The notes beneath the pieces were generated by a model, which searched no databases, was not told the DNA's origin, and saw only the letters and a list, made by a program, of their open reading frames with translations. Of a DNA stretch of 64,000 nt, positions 31,997 to 42,257 are shown piece after piece; the stretch's first letter is position 1; every line of letters begins with the position of its first letter. The position numbers were made by a program, and so were the translations under genes. Location: assembly GCA_964030475.1 (NCBI GenBank), contig CAXIPT010000001.1:10018444-10082443 (forward strand), in the 5' to 3' direction. Source of the DNA: Tethya wilhelma. Taxonomy: Eukaryota; Porifera; Demospongiae; Tethyida; Tethyidae.

Positions 31997-34900
31997 ACTA
32001 TACCATTCAGATATATGGTATCATTGGTACCCTCTATCCCAATGATGACCAAAGTGCTCCAGCAATGGCTTTGTTCAAGTTCTTTCAGGTAAGTGTCTAT
32101 TTTTGAAAATCTATGACTCATTTATGTGGCATGTAGGACATACTAACACACAGAGAGAATTGGGATGTTATTGTTGTAGTTATGAATTAGTCTTTTGAAA
32201 AAAAGAAGATTTGTTCAACAGCCAAACCTCCTATTTTCTCCATCTTCTTCTTCTATCTGCGCCAATTTTTCTCTGAGAGCAGTCACTTTCAGAAGCTTAT
32301 TCTTGGCATATTTGTGTGAAACATTTAATTGTGACGTGAAGAAGAAGATGGAGAAATTGGAGGTTTGGCATATTTGCCGAGTGCCTTAGTGTGAAGCATT
32401 TAATTGCAACTTATGGCTCAGTTTGCCAGCAAGTGTTTTATGTATGTATGTCCTGCTTTAGGAATGCAATTAGTTCTAATGTGACGTCACATCATTTTGG
32501 AATGCAATTTTGTTGTGATAAAGATCGTTGCTTAGTAGCTCAACGTGCATCTAGTTGTACAAGGAACGCTTGAGCGCCTATGTTTATTTTTGGTTTTAGT
32601 GACTGTTCCTCTCTATGTTATAGGAATCTTCTTTGCCTTCTAGCTGCTAATCTTGCCAAAAACAGAAGTATAATTTACTCTTGCTCAGCTGAAAAATCAT
32701 CGATCGGTTCACTGTGGTACATGTAATTGCTGATAGCAGCTATGTGCATGTATTTCTTATAGACTGGCACAGTCAGCTAGCAGCTTGGTTTCTTTGAGTT
32801 CCTCAGCCTGATCAAGTGGTCATCTCTTCTAGGCCTTTTGGAGTCTGCATATTACACGCAATGACATGTCAGTGATTCATAACACTATGATTGCTCAGCA
32901 TCATCATCACATCAATACGACATCATACGTACGGTAGTACGTATAGTAGGAATGGGCCAACTATCCCATAGACACAATACAAAATTTTTATCACCATAAA
33001 AATCTAGCAAGGCAAAGTTAAACCTTCAAACTTGCTCAGAAGCTCTCTCAGACAGATTAACAAACGCTTGCATGGCCTAAAACTCACAGAAGCTTTCATA
33101 AGCACTCGTAGCGAGCGCTAGTTAGAAGCTACACCCACGCAATTTTGTTCTCACTTACTTACTTACTTACTTACTAACTGACTTACTTGAAAGCGATTTC
33201 CAGAGAAGCAAAAGATGTTGAGCTTGTTTTTACTACACAGAACAACTTGTTCTCATCTGGACTAGTGCCTTTTACACTCGCTTTCTGCCCAAATGTGTTA
33301 AAACAAGAGCTAGAAAGCTTTAAACCTTAGTACATAAATTCATACACTTCAATGCAGCCATTTTTTTGTAGGCAGAGGTCAAAGGTCGTTATCTATCCAC
33401 GTGGCGTTTAATGCGCATGCGCATTAGCCTAATAGTACTGCTACTCAAGCTTTTTGTAAGGACTTACTAAGTCCCTGATATAGTCTCCTCACTTTAGTGT
33501 TGAAAAAAGTGAATGAACAAGTATAGCAAAAATTTCATAAAAAATTACAGTGTAGGAATGGGCAGTGCGGTAAAAAGTAAGGAAACAAGGCATGTCGCAA
33601 TTTCGGCACATGACTACTTCATTTTTTTATGTTCAAGTAGAGTATTGAGGATTAACTAAAACAACTTTGCCTAGATTGCCTGCTTATATACTTTGCCCCA
33701 CTTAGCTAGCTAACAGTTAAGTTCCACACCTCAATTAATGCATCAGCACTCCCTGTCAGTAATCCGACCATAAGGTGGCACACTCTGTAGCATACTGATA
33801 TGCATGATCTATGAATTCAAACCATTATTTTATCCAGGCATGTACAACATTGTTTGAAGCATATCAATATTTCTTTTCATATGACAGGATGTATGAGGAT
33901 TGAGGAATCAAAAATGAAAATGAAGTAGTCATGTGCCGAAATTGCGACATGCCTTGTTTCCTTACTTTTTACCGCACTGCCCATTCCTACACTGTAATTT
34001 TTTATGAAATTTTTGCTATACTTTTGTGAATAAGACTGCCACTAGAATTCCTGAATCACTCTCTCTTTACTTCAAACCAGAAGGAGTAGACCCTACATTA
34101 ATGACTGTGAGTAAACTAGGAGAGTATGTTGGAGTGCTGGATGTGGTGAAGAATGGCAGCAAGCATCTTCATGCCAGTGATAGAAGTATAGCCTATGGAG
34201 AGAAGGGGCTCAAGTTTGAGTCACTGGACACCAGTGTTGTTTGTATTGGGTACCCAACTCCATTTCCCACTCCAATGGAACAGCCAGATGTGACCAAAGG
34301 CTTTTCTTTCAACATCTACAACAATATCTGGGGAACTAACTACATCATGTGGTACCCTTATCTACCAGAAGATGCTTCTTCAAAGTATCGCTTTAAAATG
34401 ACTATTCCATGAGTTAATATAATACACTGATAGCAATGGTATTCATGATAAGTTTCTTTAATTTGTGAATGTTGTTGTATGCATACCTGATAAAAAGATT
34501 TATTGCTATCACAACTGTTGCAACTCATGATCATCATGTGGTTATAGATGTCACTTTAAGTGAATAATAATTTAACAGTTTAGGAATGCATGGGCAGTGG
34601 TCTAAAAAGTAACGAAACACGATCATTGAAGACTCATTTCGGCACATGACTACTTTATTTCAAGTTTCAGTCTCAATCAATATACCAGTGTATCATGATG
34701 TTCAAATCATAGATCTAATTCAGAGTTACAACTTTAGGGCAATNCACTATACCATTCAGATATATGGTATCATTGGTACCCTCTATCCCAATGATGACCA
34801 AAGTGCTCCAGCAATGGCTTTGTTCAAGTTCTTTCAGGTAAGTGTCTATTTTTGAAAATCTATGACTCATTTATGTGGCATGTAGGACATACTAACACAC

Positions 34901-37080
34901 AGAGAGAATTGGGATGTTATTGTTGTAGTTATGAATTAGTCTTTTAAAAAAAAGAAGATTTGTTCAACAGCCAAACCTCCAATTTTCTCCATCTCCTTCT
35001 TCTATCTGCGCCAATTTTTCTCTGAGAGCAGTCACTTTCAGAAGCTGATTCTTGGCGTATTTGTGTGAAGCATTTAATTGTGACATATGGCTCAGTTTGC
35101 CTGCAAGTGTTTTATGTATGTATGTCCTGCTTTAGGAATGCAATTAGTTCTAATGTGACGTCACATCATTTTGGAATGCAATTTTGTTGTGGTAAAGATC
35201 CTTGCTTAGTAGCTCAACGTGCATCTAGTTGTACAAGGAACGCTTGAGCGCCTATGTTTATTTTTGGTTTTAGTGACTGTTCCTTTCTATGTTATAGGAA
35301 TCTTCTTTGCCTTCTAGCTGCTAATCTTGCCAAAAACAGAAGTATAATTTACTCTTGCTCAGCTGAAAAATCATCGATCGGTTCACTGTGGTACATGTAA
35401 TTGCTGATAGCAGCTATGTGCATGTATTTCTCATAGACTGGCACAGTCAGCTAGCAGCTTGGTTTCTTTGAGTTCCTCAGCCTGATCAAGTGGTCATCTC
35501 TTCTAGGCCTTTTGGAGTCTGCATATTACACGCAATGACATGTCAATGATTCATAACACTATGATTGCTCAGCATCATCATCACATCAATACGACATCAT
35601 ATGTACGGTAGTACGTATAGTAGGAATGGGCCGACTATCCCATAGACACAATACAAAATTTTATCACCATAAAAATCTAGCAAGGCAAAGTTAAACCTTC
35701 AAACTTGCTCAGAAGCTCTCTCAGACAGATTAACAAACGCTTGCATGGCATAAAACTCACAGAAGCTTTCATAAGCACTCGTAGCGAGCGCTAGTTAGAA
35801 GCTACACCCACGCAATTTTGTTCTAACTTACTTACTTACTTACTAACTGACTTACTTGAAAGCGATTTCCAGAGAAACAAAAGACATTGAGCTTGTGTTG
35901 ACTACACAGAACAACTTGTTCTCATCTGGACTAGTGCCTTTTACACTTGCTTTCTGCCCAAATGTGTTGAAACAAGAGCTAAAAAGCTTTAAAACTTAGT
36001 ATATAAATTCATACACTTCAATGCAGCCATCTTTTGTAGGTAGAGGTCAAAGGTCGTTATCTATCCACGTGGCATTTAATGCGCATGCGCATTAGCCTAA
36101 TAGTACTGCCACTCAAGCTTTTTGTAAGGACTTACTAAGTCCTTGTATAGTCTCCTCACTTTAGTGTTGAAAAAAGTGAATAAACAAGTATAGTAAAAAT
36201 TTCATAAAAATTACAGTGTAGGAATGTGCAGTGCGGTAAAAAGTAAGGAAACAAGGCATGTCGCAATTTCAGCACATGACTACTTATGCTCAAGTAGAGT
36301 ATTGAGGATTAACTAAAACAACTTTGCCTAGATTGCCTGCTTATATACTTTGCCCCACTTAGCTAGCTAACAGTTAAGTTCCACACCTCAATTAATCCAT
36401 CGGCACTCCCTGTCAGTAATCCGACCATAAGGTGGCACACTCTGCAGCATACTGATTGGCATGCATAACCATTATTTTCTCTAGGCATGTACAACATATT
36501 GTTTGAAGCATATCAATATTTATTTTCATATGACAGAATGTATGAGGAATCAAAAATGAAAATGAAGTAGTCATGTGCCGAAATTGCGACATGCCTTGTT
36601 TCCTTACTTTTTACCGCACTGCCCATTCCTACACTGTAATTTTTATGAAATTTTTACTATACTTGTACAATTACAAGTGGTGAATGCAAATCTATTTATC
36701 ACGAGTGGTGGGGTCTTCCAGTAGGAACATCCACATCCTGGATGCTGAGAGCGTCTGTCGTGAGTCACTTGATACATTATGATAGTTGTTAATGCTTTCA
36801 TACCCACTATTTTGCATAATGTTTACTCCTAGTTTAGTTTAGTACTTTAGCGTTGGTTTTAGGCCATATTTTTGCTTGTTAGAAAAGGAATGAGCTAAGA
36901 AGTTGCTTTAGAAGCGTTATAGTGCCAAGTGCTCATTTTTTGCAGAGTTATTAGTGTGAATAAATATTTGTATTTTGCTAATGGGGCATCTGTGCCATTC
37001 CTATGTACCCAGTACTACCGTACTGGGAATAATGCATCATCATTGTGCATTTGTGCACACACACACACACGCACACACAC

Positions 37081-37123
<43 letters not shown>

Positions 37124-37355
37124 CTCTAGCAGCTATGGTTGGTTTCTTAACTTCTACACTTATTCACCTCCAATGGCAGCTTCTTGTGCTGGTTAGTCTC
37201 TTGGTTTCCCTATTTCAAAACTAATGATAATCTCCTTGTTATATATATACTTCTTTTACTTTCTTCAGGTTGTTTTAGCCACTCTAGGAACACTTACTTT
37301 TGCTATAGTGGAATGGAAGCACTATAGCAAGCAACCACAACAGACTAAAAAGTAA
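19097..37355 (+). CDS. MFSD11: MFSD11/UNC93-like major facilitator protein
   Basis: Exons (approximate): 19097-19201, 20312-20400, 20829-20860, 20948-20966, 21068-21176, 21326-21402, 21483-21580, 21853-21925, 22146-22241, 22898-22936, 23102-23189, 23297-23361, 23980-24025, 24559-24631, 24787-24970, 31855-31916, 32008-32085, 37122-37195, 37269-37355. Typical family segments are NILLMGFGFLLLFTAFQTTA (first helix), a CIIYLMVAVGNWVSVP segment, LWTAQGQVLIQNS, GGLFGIFGKYTNRYGKDP, TCALLLGFGDACFNTQ and LIHLQWQLLVLV. It should be a 12-helix membrane protein of unknown substrate. The ATG at 19097 is the first Met before helix 1; the frame is open further upstream without an ATG, so a longer N terminus from an unseen exon is possible. 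One exon occurs twice (32008-32085 and 34757-34834). The intron 24971-31854 is unusually long and holds an antisense gene. Confidence 0.85.
21937..22133. repeat. (TC)n and (CA)n microsatellites around an N
   Basis: About 50 bp of (TC)n ends at the N at 21988. A (CA)n tract follows from about 22024 to 22133. Both lie in an intron of the MFSD11-like gene. Confidence 0.95.
22558..22768. mobile_element. ACCGTATAGCGGGAAA-type MITE in an MFSD11 intron
   Basis: The left end taccatatagtgggaaag and the right end ctttcccgctatacggta are inverted over about 26 bp with three mismatches. Related elements lie at 42729-42934 and 45039-45244, and a looser relative at 60473-60661. Confidence 0.7.
25784..31328 (-). 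CDS. unrecognised multi-exon gene antisense within an MFSD11 intron
   Basis: A chain of spliced minus-strand exons starts at the ATG 31326-31328 (MDTDTTARIISDHQTVLKLK, donor at about 31259). It continues at 31166-30993 (FWMNLFQCRTNTVLAEMVII), 30916-30812 (LFIVVTIEQFGEPTKYMIVD), about 30722-30550 (HCYFDISGNFDNCCVHPYKH), 28564-28519 (TSLFVGATGYPLSQ), about 28438-28402 (PDAVHEMEMIQGIVKR), 28300-28140 (NVEMFQLAAELIQIVSYTRN), about 26985-26911 (CDDMTAETLLLQLALKGVF), 26490-26375 (PPDLGRAASVVFVDAHTTLV), and 26030-25784 (FSELLDEAFSNTAYQFELQG, ending at the stop). Borders fit GT-AG and several phases agree, but exons between 27000 and 28100 and between 28600 and 30500 are unresolved. I do not recognise the family. 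No signal peptide or membrane span is visible. Confidence 0.5.
28080..28128. repeat. (GT)n microsatellite
   Basis: Uninterrupted GT dinucleotides in the large MFSD11 intron. A shorter GT tract lies at about 26039-26067. Confidence 0.95.
28620..30500. other. no exon recognised (intron or intergenic)
   Basis: AT-rich sequence between the parts of the antisense gene. I saw no protein domain, RNA gene or clear repeat here. Confidence 0.4.
31959..31995. repeat. (CA)n microsatellite at the start of a duplicated block
   Basis: The CA tract ends at 31995, exactly where homology with the block after the N at 34744 begins. Confidence 0.9.
31996..34022. repeat. tandem block copy 1 (MFSD11 exon plus MITEs)
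   Basis: Closely similar to 34745-36665 except for small indels and substitutions. Both copies contain the same 78-bp MFSD11 exon, a (TTAC)n tract (about 33148 and 35826) and a long-TIR MITE at the far end. Confidence 0.85.
33520..34022. mobile_element. MITE with ~107-bp terminal inverted repeats
   Basis: The left arm 33520-33626 and the right arm 33914-34022 are near-perfect reverse complements. They contain gtaggaatgggcagtgcggt and ggcacatgactacttcattt. The centre is about 290 bp without coding content. Confidence 0.8.
34023..34412 (+). pseudogene. C-terminal fragment of a DUF5054-like glycosidase
   Basis: About 130 residues. Conserved-looking parts are NKTATRIPESLSLYFKP, KLGEYVGVLDVVKNGSKHLH and NIYNNIWGTNYIMWYPYL, ending at a stop after YRFKMTIP. 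These match the C-terminal part of the DUF5054 glycoside-hydrolase-like family as I know it (RLPE..., NGS+HLHA, NN.WGTNFPMW). The frame has no ATG at its start, no clear splice acceptor, and runs straight out of the MITE end at 34022. I found no other exon of this family in the window. I read it as a truncated or captured gene fragment. Confidence 0.65.
34575..34676. mobile_element. partial, diverged arm of the long-TIR MITE
   Basis: Resembles the left arm at 33550-33625 (taggaatg...gggcagtg, then cggcacatgactactt). No matching right arm is seen before the N. Confidence 0.5.
34745..36665. repeat. tandem block copy 2, starting right after an N
   Basis: Second copy of 31996-34022. It begins one base after the N at 34744 and lacks the preceding CA tract. 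This fits a second haplotype contig joined end to end. A genuine tandem duplication is the alternative. Confidence 0.85.
36187..36665. mobile_element. second copy of the long-TIR MITE
   Basis: Same arms as 33520-34022, here at about 36187-36290 and 36548-36665, with small deletions. Confidence 0.8.
36840..37120. repeat. dispersed repeat followed by (CA)n
   Basis: 36840-37030 matches 17225-17400 in the same orientation and ends in the shared palindrome cccagtactaccgtactggg. A CA tract with a few CG interruptions runs at about 37055-37120, directly before an MFSD11 exon. Confidence 0.75.
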
Positions 37356-37523
37356 AGCGAATAAACTGTTGAACGTTAGTAGTCTAATTTATGTTCTATT
37401 AAAAAGTTTCCAAGGTGTGTTTTGTACCTTGATACCTTACCCCTCTGTGTATGCATACCAGTTTCTAATAGATTTAGCAGACATTTTTTGTTCTTGTACA
37501 CATTTTGAAGTGTGTTGAATGTA

Positions 37524-37526
<3 letters not shown>

Positions 37527-37594
<68 letters not shown>
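37527..37594. repeat. (GT)n microsatellite ending at an N
   Basis: 68 bases of GT directly before the N at 37595. 37600-38200 has no recognised gene and serves as the upstream region of the first VDE-like gene. Confidence 0.95.
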
Positions 37595-38233
37595 NTCCAG
37601 CTCTGTCTCATTGTAATACTCTTCAAGTTACTCTTGCAATGCTTAAAACGGTACTATGAAGATGTTTGCATCTCTAGCTGGACTGCATGGGTCATGTATA
37701 AAACTATGGTCTACAAAAGTGAGTTGATCAACAGGTGGAATAATTATGATTTAGAGAGCCCATGTGAACCCACCCCCACTTATGATTTTCCCTGGCCCTG
37801 AATAATATTTACTTATGCGTAAAAGCTACCTCAAGCACGCAGGAGTAGCAGTACATACGTACTCATGAAATTTTTGTTACAATAAGAGAAACTATACAAT
37901 ATAATTATTTAGGTATTGATGTATTCATTTAGCCAATTAGCCATGAAAAGTGTATCATCCATGCTTATACAATATAGAGCACAGCAAAGACTTGATTTTA
38001 ATATCGTCACTAAAAGTTTGCATGCATATGCCTCCACATCATTATCCTTGTGTTTCCAAGCAACAAAACAGCAACAGATCATTTGCAGTCCACGTTCATT
38101 ATAGTTGAACTGTCTGCGCATGCGCATTAGCGTCGACTCTACCGATAATGAGTTTTGTGGCAGTTTTAGGACAATTTAGGATCGAATTAGCGAAACTGCA
38201 GTGAATTTGTGGAGGCAGAAAATCACGCCAACA

Positions 38234-39130
38234 ATGCAAGGAATAATTTCAAAGTCTTTCTCGCTAATTGTGATACTGTTTCTAGTATCAATAGCATCAG
38301 CAGTAGTGGAGGATGCTCCAAGCAGCGGTTTGAGCAAGAACATCAGTGTAGGTCCTTCTGTGAGCCTTGTCTGTTTATTTGAGCACTGCTTGACTAGTAT
38401 GTTGGACTGCTTTGCTGTGGACAAGATTTGTCGTGAAAATGTTGCGTGTGTGGAGGATTGTCTAAAGCTCTGGGAGAAGGATAACACAACAGAGAAGTTT
38501 TCAGTCCAAAATTGTACAAATATTTGTCAATTTTCATACTATGACAAGTCCATTGTTAACTTTATGGGTTGTGTGACTGACCACAATTGCATGAGTCTTC
38601 CTCTGATTCCAGACACATGTCGTACAACTACTGTAAAACCGTCTCCCAAACTATCCATTAAAGACCTCGAAGGTTACTGGTGGGTCGTTAGTGGGTATCA
38701 CCCTGTTTACGACTGTTACCCTTGTCAACACCCTCACTTTCGTATGCTGAATGCAAGTTTCTGGGAGTATGCACCTTCGTATCTAGTCCCTCTTGCCAAT
38801 GGAAGCCAGGTCATCATTGCTCAACACTTTGCAATGCCAACTGCACCAGCAGGAAGGAACATTTCCTTTAGTTACTACGATGCTGGACTTCTTCACTATG
38901 AGACATGGTGGTTGCTTGAGAAGGCTACAGATGGCTCCTATCTGCTTGTCTACTACTGTGGAAATACAATGAACTGGTACTACGAGGGTGCTATTGTTTT
39001 GTCACGTACTACAAGCCTTCCTGATGAAGTGTACACCAAAATAGCCGCAAGTTACAAGTCCGCTGTGGGGCTGAACTTTTCTCAGTTTTGCAAGGATGAT
39101 CTTGAAAAGTGCACTGATATTTCATTATAA
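38234..39130 (+). CDS. secreted violaxanthin de-epoxidase-like protein, copy 1 (intronless)
   Basis: 298 residues from the ATG at 38234; the frame is open a little further upstream, but without an ATG. A signal peptide is evident (MQGIISKSFSLIVILFLVSI). A Cys-rich region of about 90 residues follows (LVCLFEHCLTSMLDCF, CRENVACVEDCL, QNCTNICQFSYYDKS), then a lipocalin-like domain with YWWVVSGYHPVYDCYPCQ, LLHYETWWLLEKATDGSY and LLVYYCGNTMNWYYEGAIVL. Layout and motifs follow plant VDE: Cys-rich domain, W-Y..SG.NP..D...CQ, and the VYYRG...WDGYGGAVVY-like end. The Glu-rich C-terminal tail of the plant enzyme is absent. Plant VDE reduces xanthophyll epoxides with ascorbate; the substrate here is unknown. 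Several N-glycosylation sites. The gene has no introns although its neighbours are intron-rich. Confidence 0.85.
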   Translation: MQGIISKSFSLIVILFLVSIASAVVEDAPSSGLSKNISVGPSVSLVCLFEHCLTSMLDCFAVDKICRENVACVEDCLKLWEKDNTTEKFSVQNCTNICQFSYYDKSIVNFMGCVTDHNCMSLPLIPDTCRTTTVKPSPKLSIKDLEGYWWVVSGYHPVYDCYPCQHPHFRMLNASFWEYAPSYLVPLANGSQVIIAQHFAMPTAPAGRNISFSYYDAGLLHYETWWLLEKATDGSYLLVYYCGNTMNWYYEGAIVLSRTTSLPDEVYTKIAASYKSAVGLNFSQFCKDDLEKCTDISL

Positions 39131-39525
39131 ACTGAACATACATCATGATTCTCCCAAACACCTTTTTCATGAACTAATTATCTAAAGTATCAGCTGATTG
39201 AGTTAATTGTTTGGTATATTTTGGTGTTTAGTGTATTCAACATTATTATGCTCGGCGTTTATTTCGAATAAGGGACAGTTAGTATGATGAGTTAACCATC
39301 ATTTTGTCAAGCTGAGGTGTTTCATGTGTGACCCGACCTAACCGGCATTATATCATTTTTACCCGTGACTTTATGCACATTTCACACACGTGTTCGAAGA
39401 CACGCACGTACGCGCACCTATAGCCGGCCTATAGCCCACGGCGCGCGCACGTAGCACGTGCATGTCTGCGCTGCATACATGCGTTATGCCGATCTCAACA
39501 GTTGATAGAAACAGTCTGACTCGCT

Positions 39526-40446
39526 ATGAAAATAACAGTGAATATGTGGATGCTAGCACTTGCTATAGTTGCATTACTCTCAGTGGAAGGAACGGAATGT
39601 AAGTCGTCACAATTTCTAACCCGACAGAAAGAGAAGTTGGAGAATTTATTGGGAACGCAAGGGCCTGGACCTCAAATTGGGTGTATAGTTGAACACTGCC
39701 TTACTGAATCCATTGCTTGTGTGGCAGAAAGCAATTGTCGCAATTCAATTGTATGTGGTAAAGAATGTTTAGACCAGTGGGACACTGACAAAACTGAGGA
39801 AAAGCTCCACATCCAGAATTGTTCAAATAAGTGTGCCTTTTCATATGCTGATGAGGTGTATGAGAAACTGATGTCATGCTACACCAACAACGAATGCATA
39901 AAGTTTCCACCAATCCCTAGTTATTGCCGAGCAAATGCTTCAACTCAAACACTGAAGAAACTATCACTTAAAGATCTTTCCGAGGGAACATGGTGGGTAG
40001 TCCGGGGACTCAATGCCGTTTATGACTGTTATCCTTGCCAAACAATAAAGATTTCCCTAGTCAATTCGACTTTATGGCGCTACAATCCACAGTATAAAGT
40101 GTATCTTGTCAATGGTAGCTTGGAGCTGGTCAACCAGTACATACCTATTGGAAGCCAGCCTGCTGGTGCTAACAATGTCAGTTTTGTTTACCACGATGTT
40201 GGTCTCAAGCACTCTGAAACATGGTGGCTGCTCGATGAAGCTGATGACAAGTCATATATGGCGATGTACTATTGTGGAAATACACTTCAATGGAATTATG
40301 AAGGAGCATTAGTGTGGGCTCGCAACAAGACACTTAGTGATGGTGCCTATCAGAAAATTTCATCTGTTTACAAATCTATTGTGGGTTATGACTTGTCAAG
40401 TTTTTGCTATGTAAAAAATCCTGACAGTTGTCCTAATAAATATTAA
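39526..40446 (+). CDS. secreted violaxanthin de-epoxidase-like protein, copy 2 (intronless)
   Basis: 306 residues from the ATG at 39526. Signal peptide (WMLALAIVALLSVEG). Cys-rich domain with IGCIVEHCLTESIACV, CRNSIVCGKECLDQW, CSNKCAFSYADEVYEKLMSC. Lipocalin-like domain with TWWVVRGLNAVYDCYPCQ, LKHSETWWLLDEADDKSYMA and MYYCGNTLQWNYEGALVWAR. It is a clear but well-diverged paralogue of the upstream copy, about 400 bp away in the same orientation. The gap contains a CpG-rich patch (about 39395-39480) that could be its promoter. Nothing like it is known to me as a standard animal gene. No frameshift or stop is visible in either copy, so both look functional. Confidence 0.87.
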   Translation: MKITVNMWMLALAIVALLSVEGTECKSSQFLTRQKEKLENLLGTQGPGPQIGCIVEHCLTESIACVAESNCRNSIVCGKECLDQWDTDKTEEKLHIQNCSNKCAFSYADEVYEKLMSCYTNNECIKFPPIPSYCRANASTQTLKKLSLKDLSEGTWWVVRGLNAVYDCYPCQTIKISLVNSTLWRYNPQYKVYLVNGSLELVNQYIPIGSQPAGANNVSFVYHDVGLKHSETWWLLDEADDKSYMAMYYCGNTLQWNYEGALVWARNKTLSDGAYQKISSVYKSIVGYDLSSFCYVKNPDSCPNKY

Positions 40447-41384
40447 CCTTTAGTCACACAGCTACAGATAGAGCTCTGCTGGTACAGTATGCTGTAATCC
40501 TGTGAATATTATTGTGTGATTTAATTAATTTTACATAACTAAAATAATATAATTTTGTGATGCTTGCTGAGTCATGATTAACACAACAGGACATCATAAT
40601 GCTCATGTGCATGGGACCAACATGCATGTTGCACATGTACATGCACAATATTATTACATAATGATTATTACAGCTAAATCAGTACATGTCATCCCTGATA
40701 GCTTATTCTCATCAGATCAATAATAATTACATAATAGTATTATATATTGAGCTGCATGCAAACTTGATCTCATTAATTATTTGCAATGATCAAAGCCTAT
40801 AGGAGTACCATAACTTCTTGAGCAACTTAATTACTGGTTGCCACAATAATATTATGCTCAAAAAGTTAATTGTCTAGTCTTACAATTTTTAAGGAACCCT
40901 CCCATTGCCTGCTCTGTATATAAATTAGCCAGTTATTATTAAAACCCAAGCCACTCAGGTGCCTAGCATTGAGAACTAGGGGTATTCTAGCTGTCAACAA
41001 GGCCCAACTAGTAATAATATAATATTTTAAAATGCACCAATGCTGTAATTACTATCAATGATGTGGCAAGCGATGATAGTAAACAATATCTATGTCATTT
41101 TTGGTCTTTTTTATTATTATCATAAACTTTACAGCATAATGCTGAGAGACAGCCATTGATGTACAATGCTGCTCTACAAAAACTAGATAAGACAGAAACA
41201 CATAATACACAAAAAATTTTACTATAATGAATAGGTTAGAGATCTCTGTTTAGTTGTCTTACTGCATTTTGGATACATTTGTTACAAGGGCATAAGTAAT
41301 GATATGAGCAAATGTTGTCTGAGTCAAAATGAGTGGTGAAGTGTGTCCAAAGAAATGCTAATTAACAGCTTGGTTTTGATTGAT
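40447..41384. other. no gene recognised
   Basis: AT-rich intergenic sequence between the VDE-like pair and a LINE fragment. Open frames are short and without domain signals. Confidence 0.5.
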
Positions 41385-41735
41385 TCATTTAAGTTAATAG
41401 GTGGCAGAGCATTCCATAGACAGACAATTCTAATAGTGGCGGGTGGAGCAGAGCCTTGACATGTTGTGAACAAGTTTGCCTGCTGAGGCAGAAGTCATGT
41501 ACATTGAAATTGTCAGGTGGTTCCTTCAGGCATTTTATTAAGAATAGAATGTCTTGTATTTCATACCAATACATGAGGGGAATTATGTGGAGAGCTATTA
41601 GTCTAGACTTGTAAGAGAGATTAGTGTCACAGGGTTGATTAAATAGAATAAATTTGGTGGCCCTTCTCTGCACTTGTTCTAGCAAGGAAATGTCTTTAAT
41701 AAGGTTTGGTCTCCAAATCTGAGAACAATATATAT
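41385..41735 (-). mobile_element. non-LTR retrotransposon (LINE) 3' ORF fragment
   Basis: The minus strand reads CSQIWRPNLIKDISLLEQVQ then RRATKFILFNQPCD, YKSRLIALHIIPLMYWYEIQ and DILFLIKCLKEP. This is the conserved stretch after the RT domain in CR1/L2/Jockey-type LINEs. Only the C-terminal part remains and no endonuclease or RT core is seen nearby. Confidence 0.75.
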
Positions 41736-42048
41736 GTAAGGTGTGATCTCACTAAAGAGATATACAGTGATCTTCGGGTGGAGACATGGGAGATAGTACG
41801 ACGAATTAGGAATAGAACTCTATATGCTATAGAGCAGATGTAATTGTAATGATGTAATTGTCTTCTAACATATGTATAATATTATACTATTAATTGGTAC
41901 AGTATATACTGTGACTAATAATATTATTATGATAATTTATTTTCTCAATGTATTATTATAATGTTGCATGCAGTACAAATAATTAACTGAGACAAACACA
42001 GGTGCAAATACACCTAATGTCACAAGCAGCAATGTTCAATCATCACAA

Positions 42049-42213
42049 CTAAATAGCTTCATAGACCACGGTTCTCCTCTGACCTCCACCAAACAGGACA
42101 CACCCAGGAATACAACAGCAGCAAACAACCACAGGTATCAAGATGATTAGGATCAGGAAGATCAGCCCACCTACTACTGCACCAATTATAATTTCTAGAA
42201 TGTGTTTTACTGT

Positions 42214-42257
<44 letters not shown>

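Noticed and set aside
38201..38233. Start of the first VDE-like ORF at 38201
   Set aside because: The codon there is GTG. The first ATG, at 38234, directly precedes the signal peptide.
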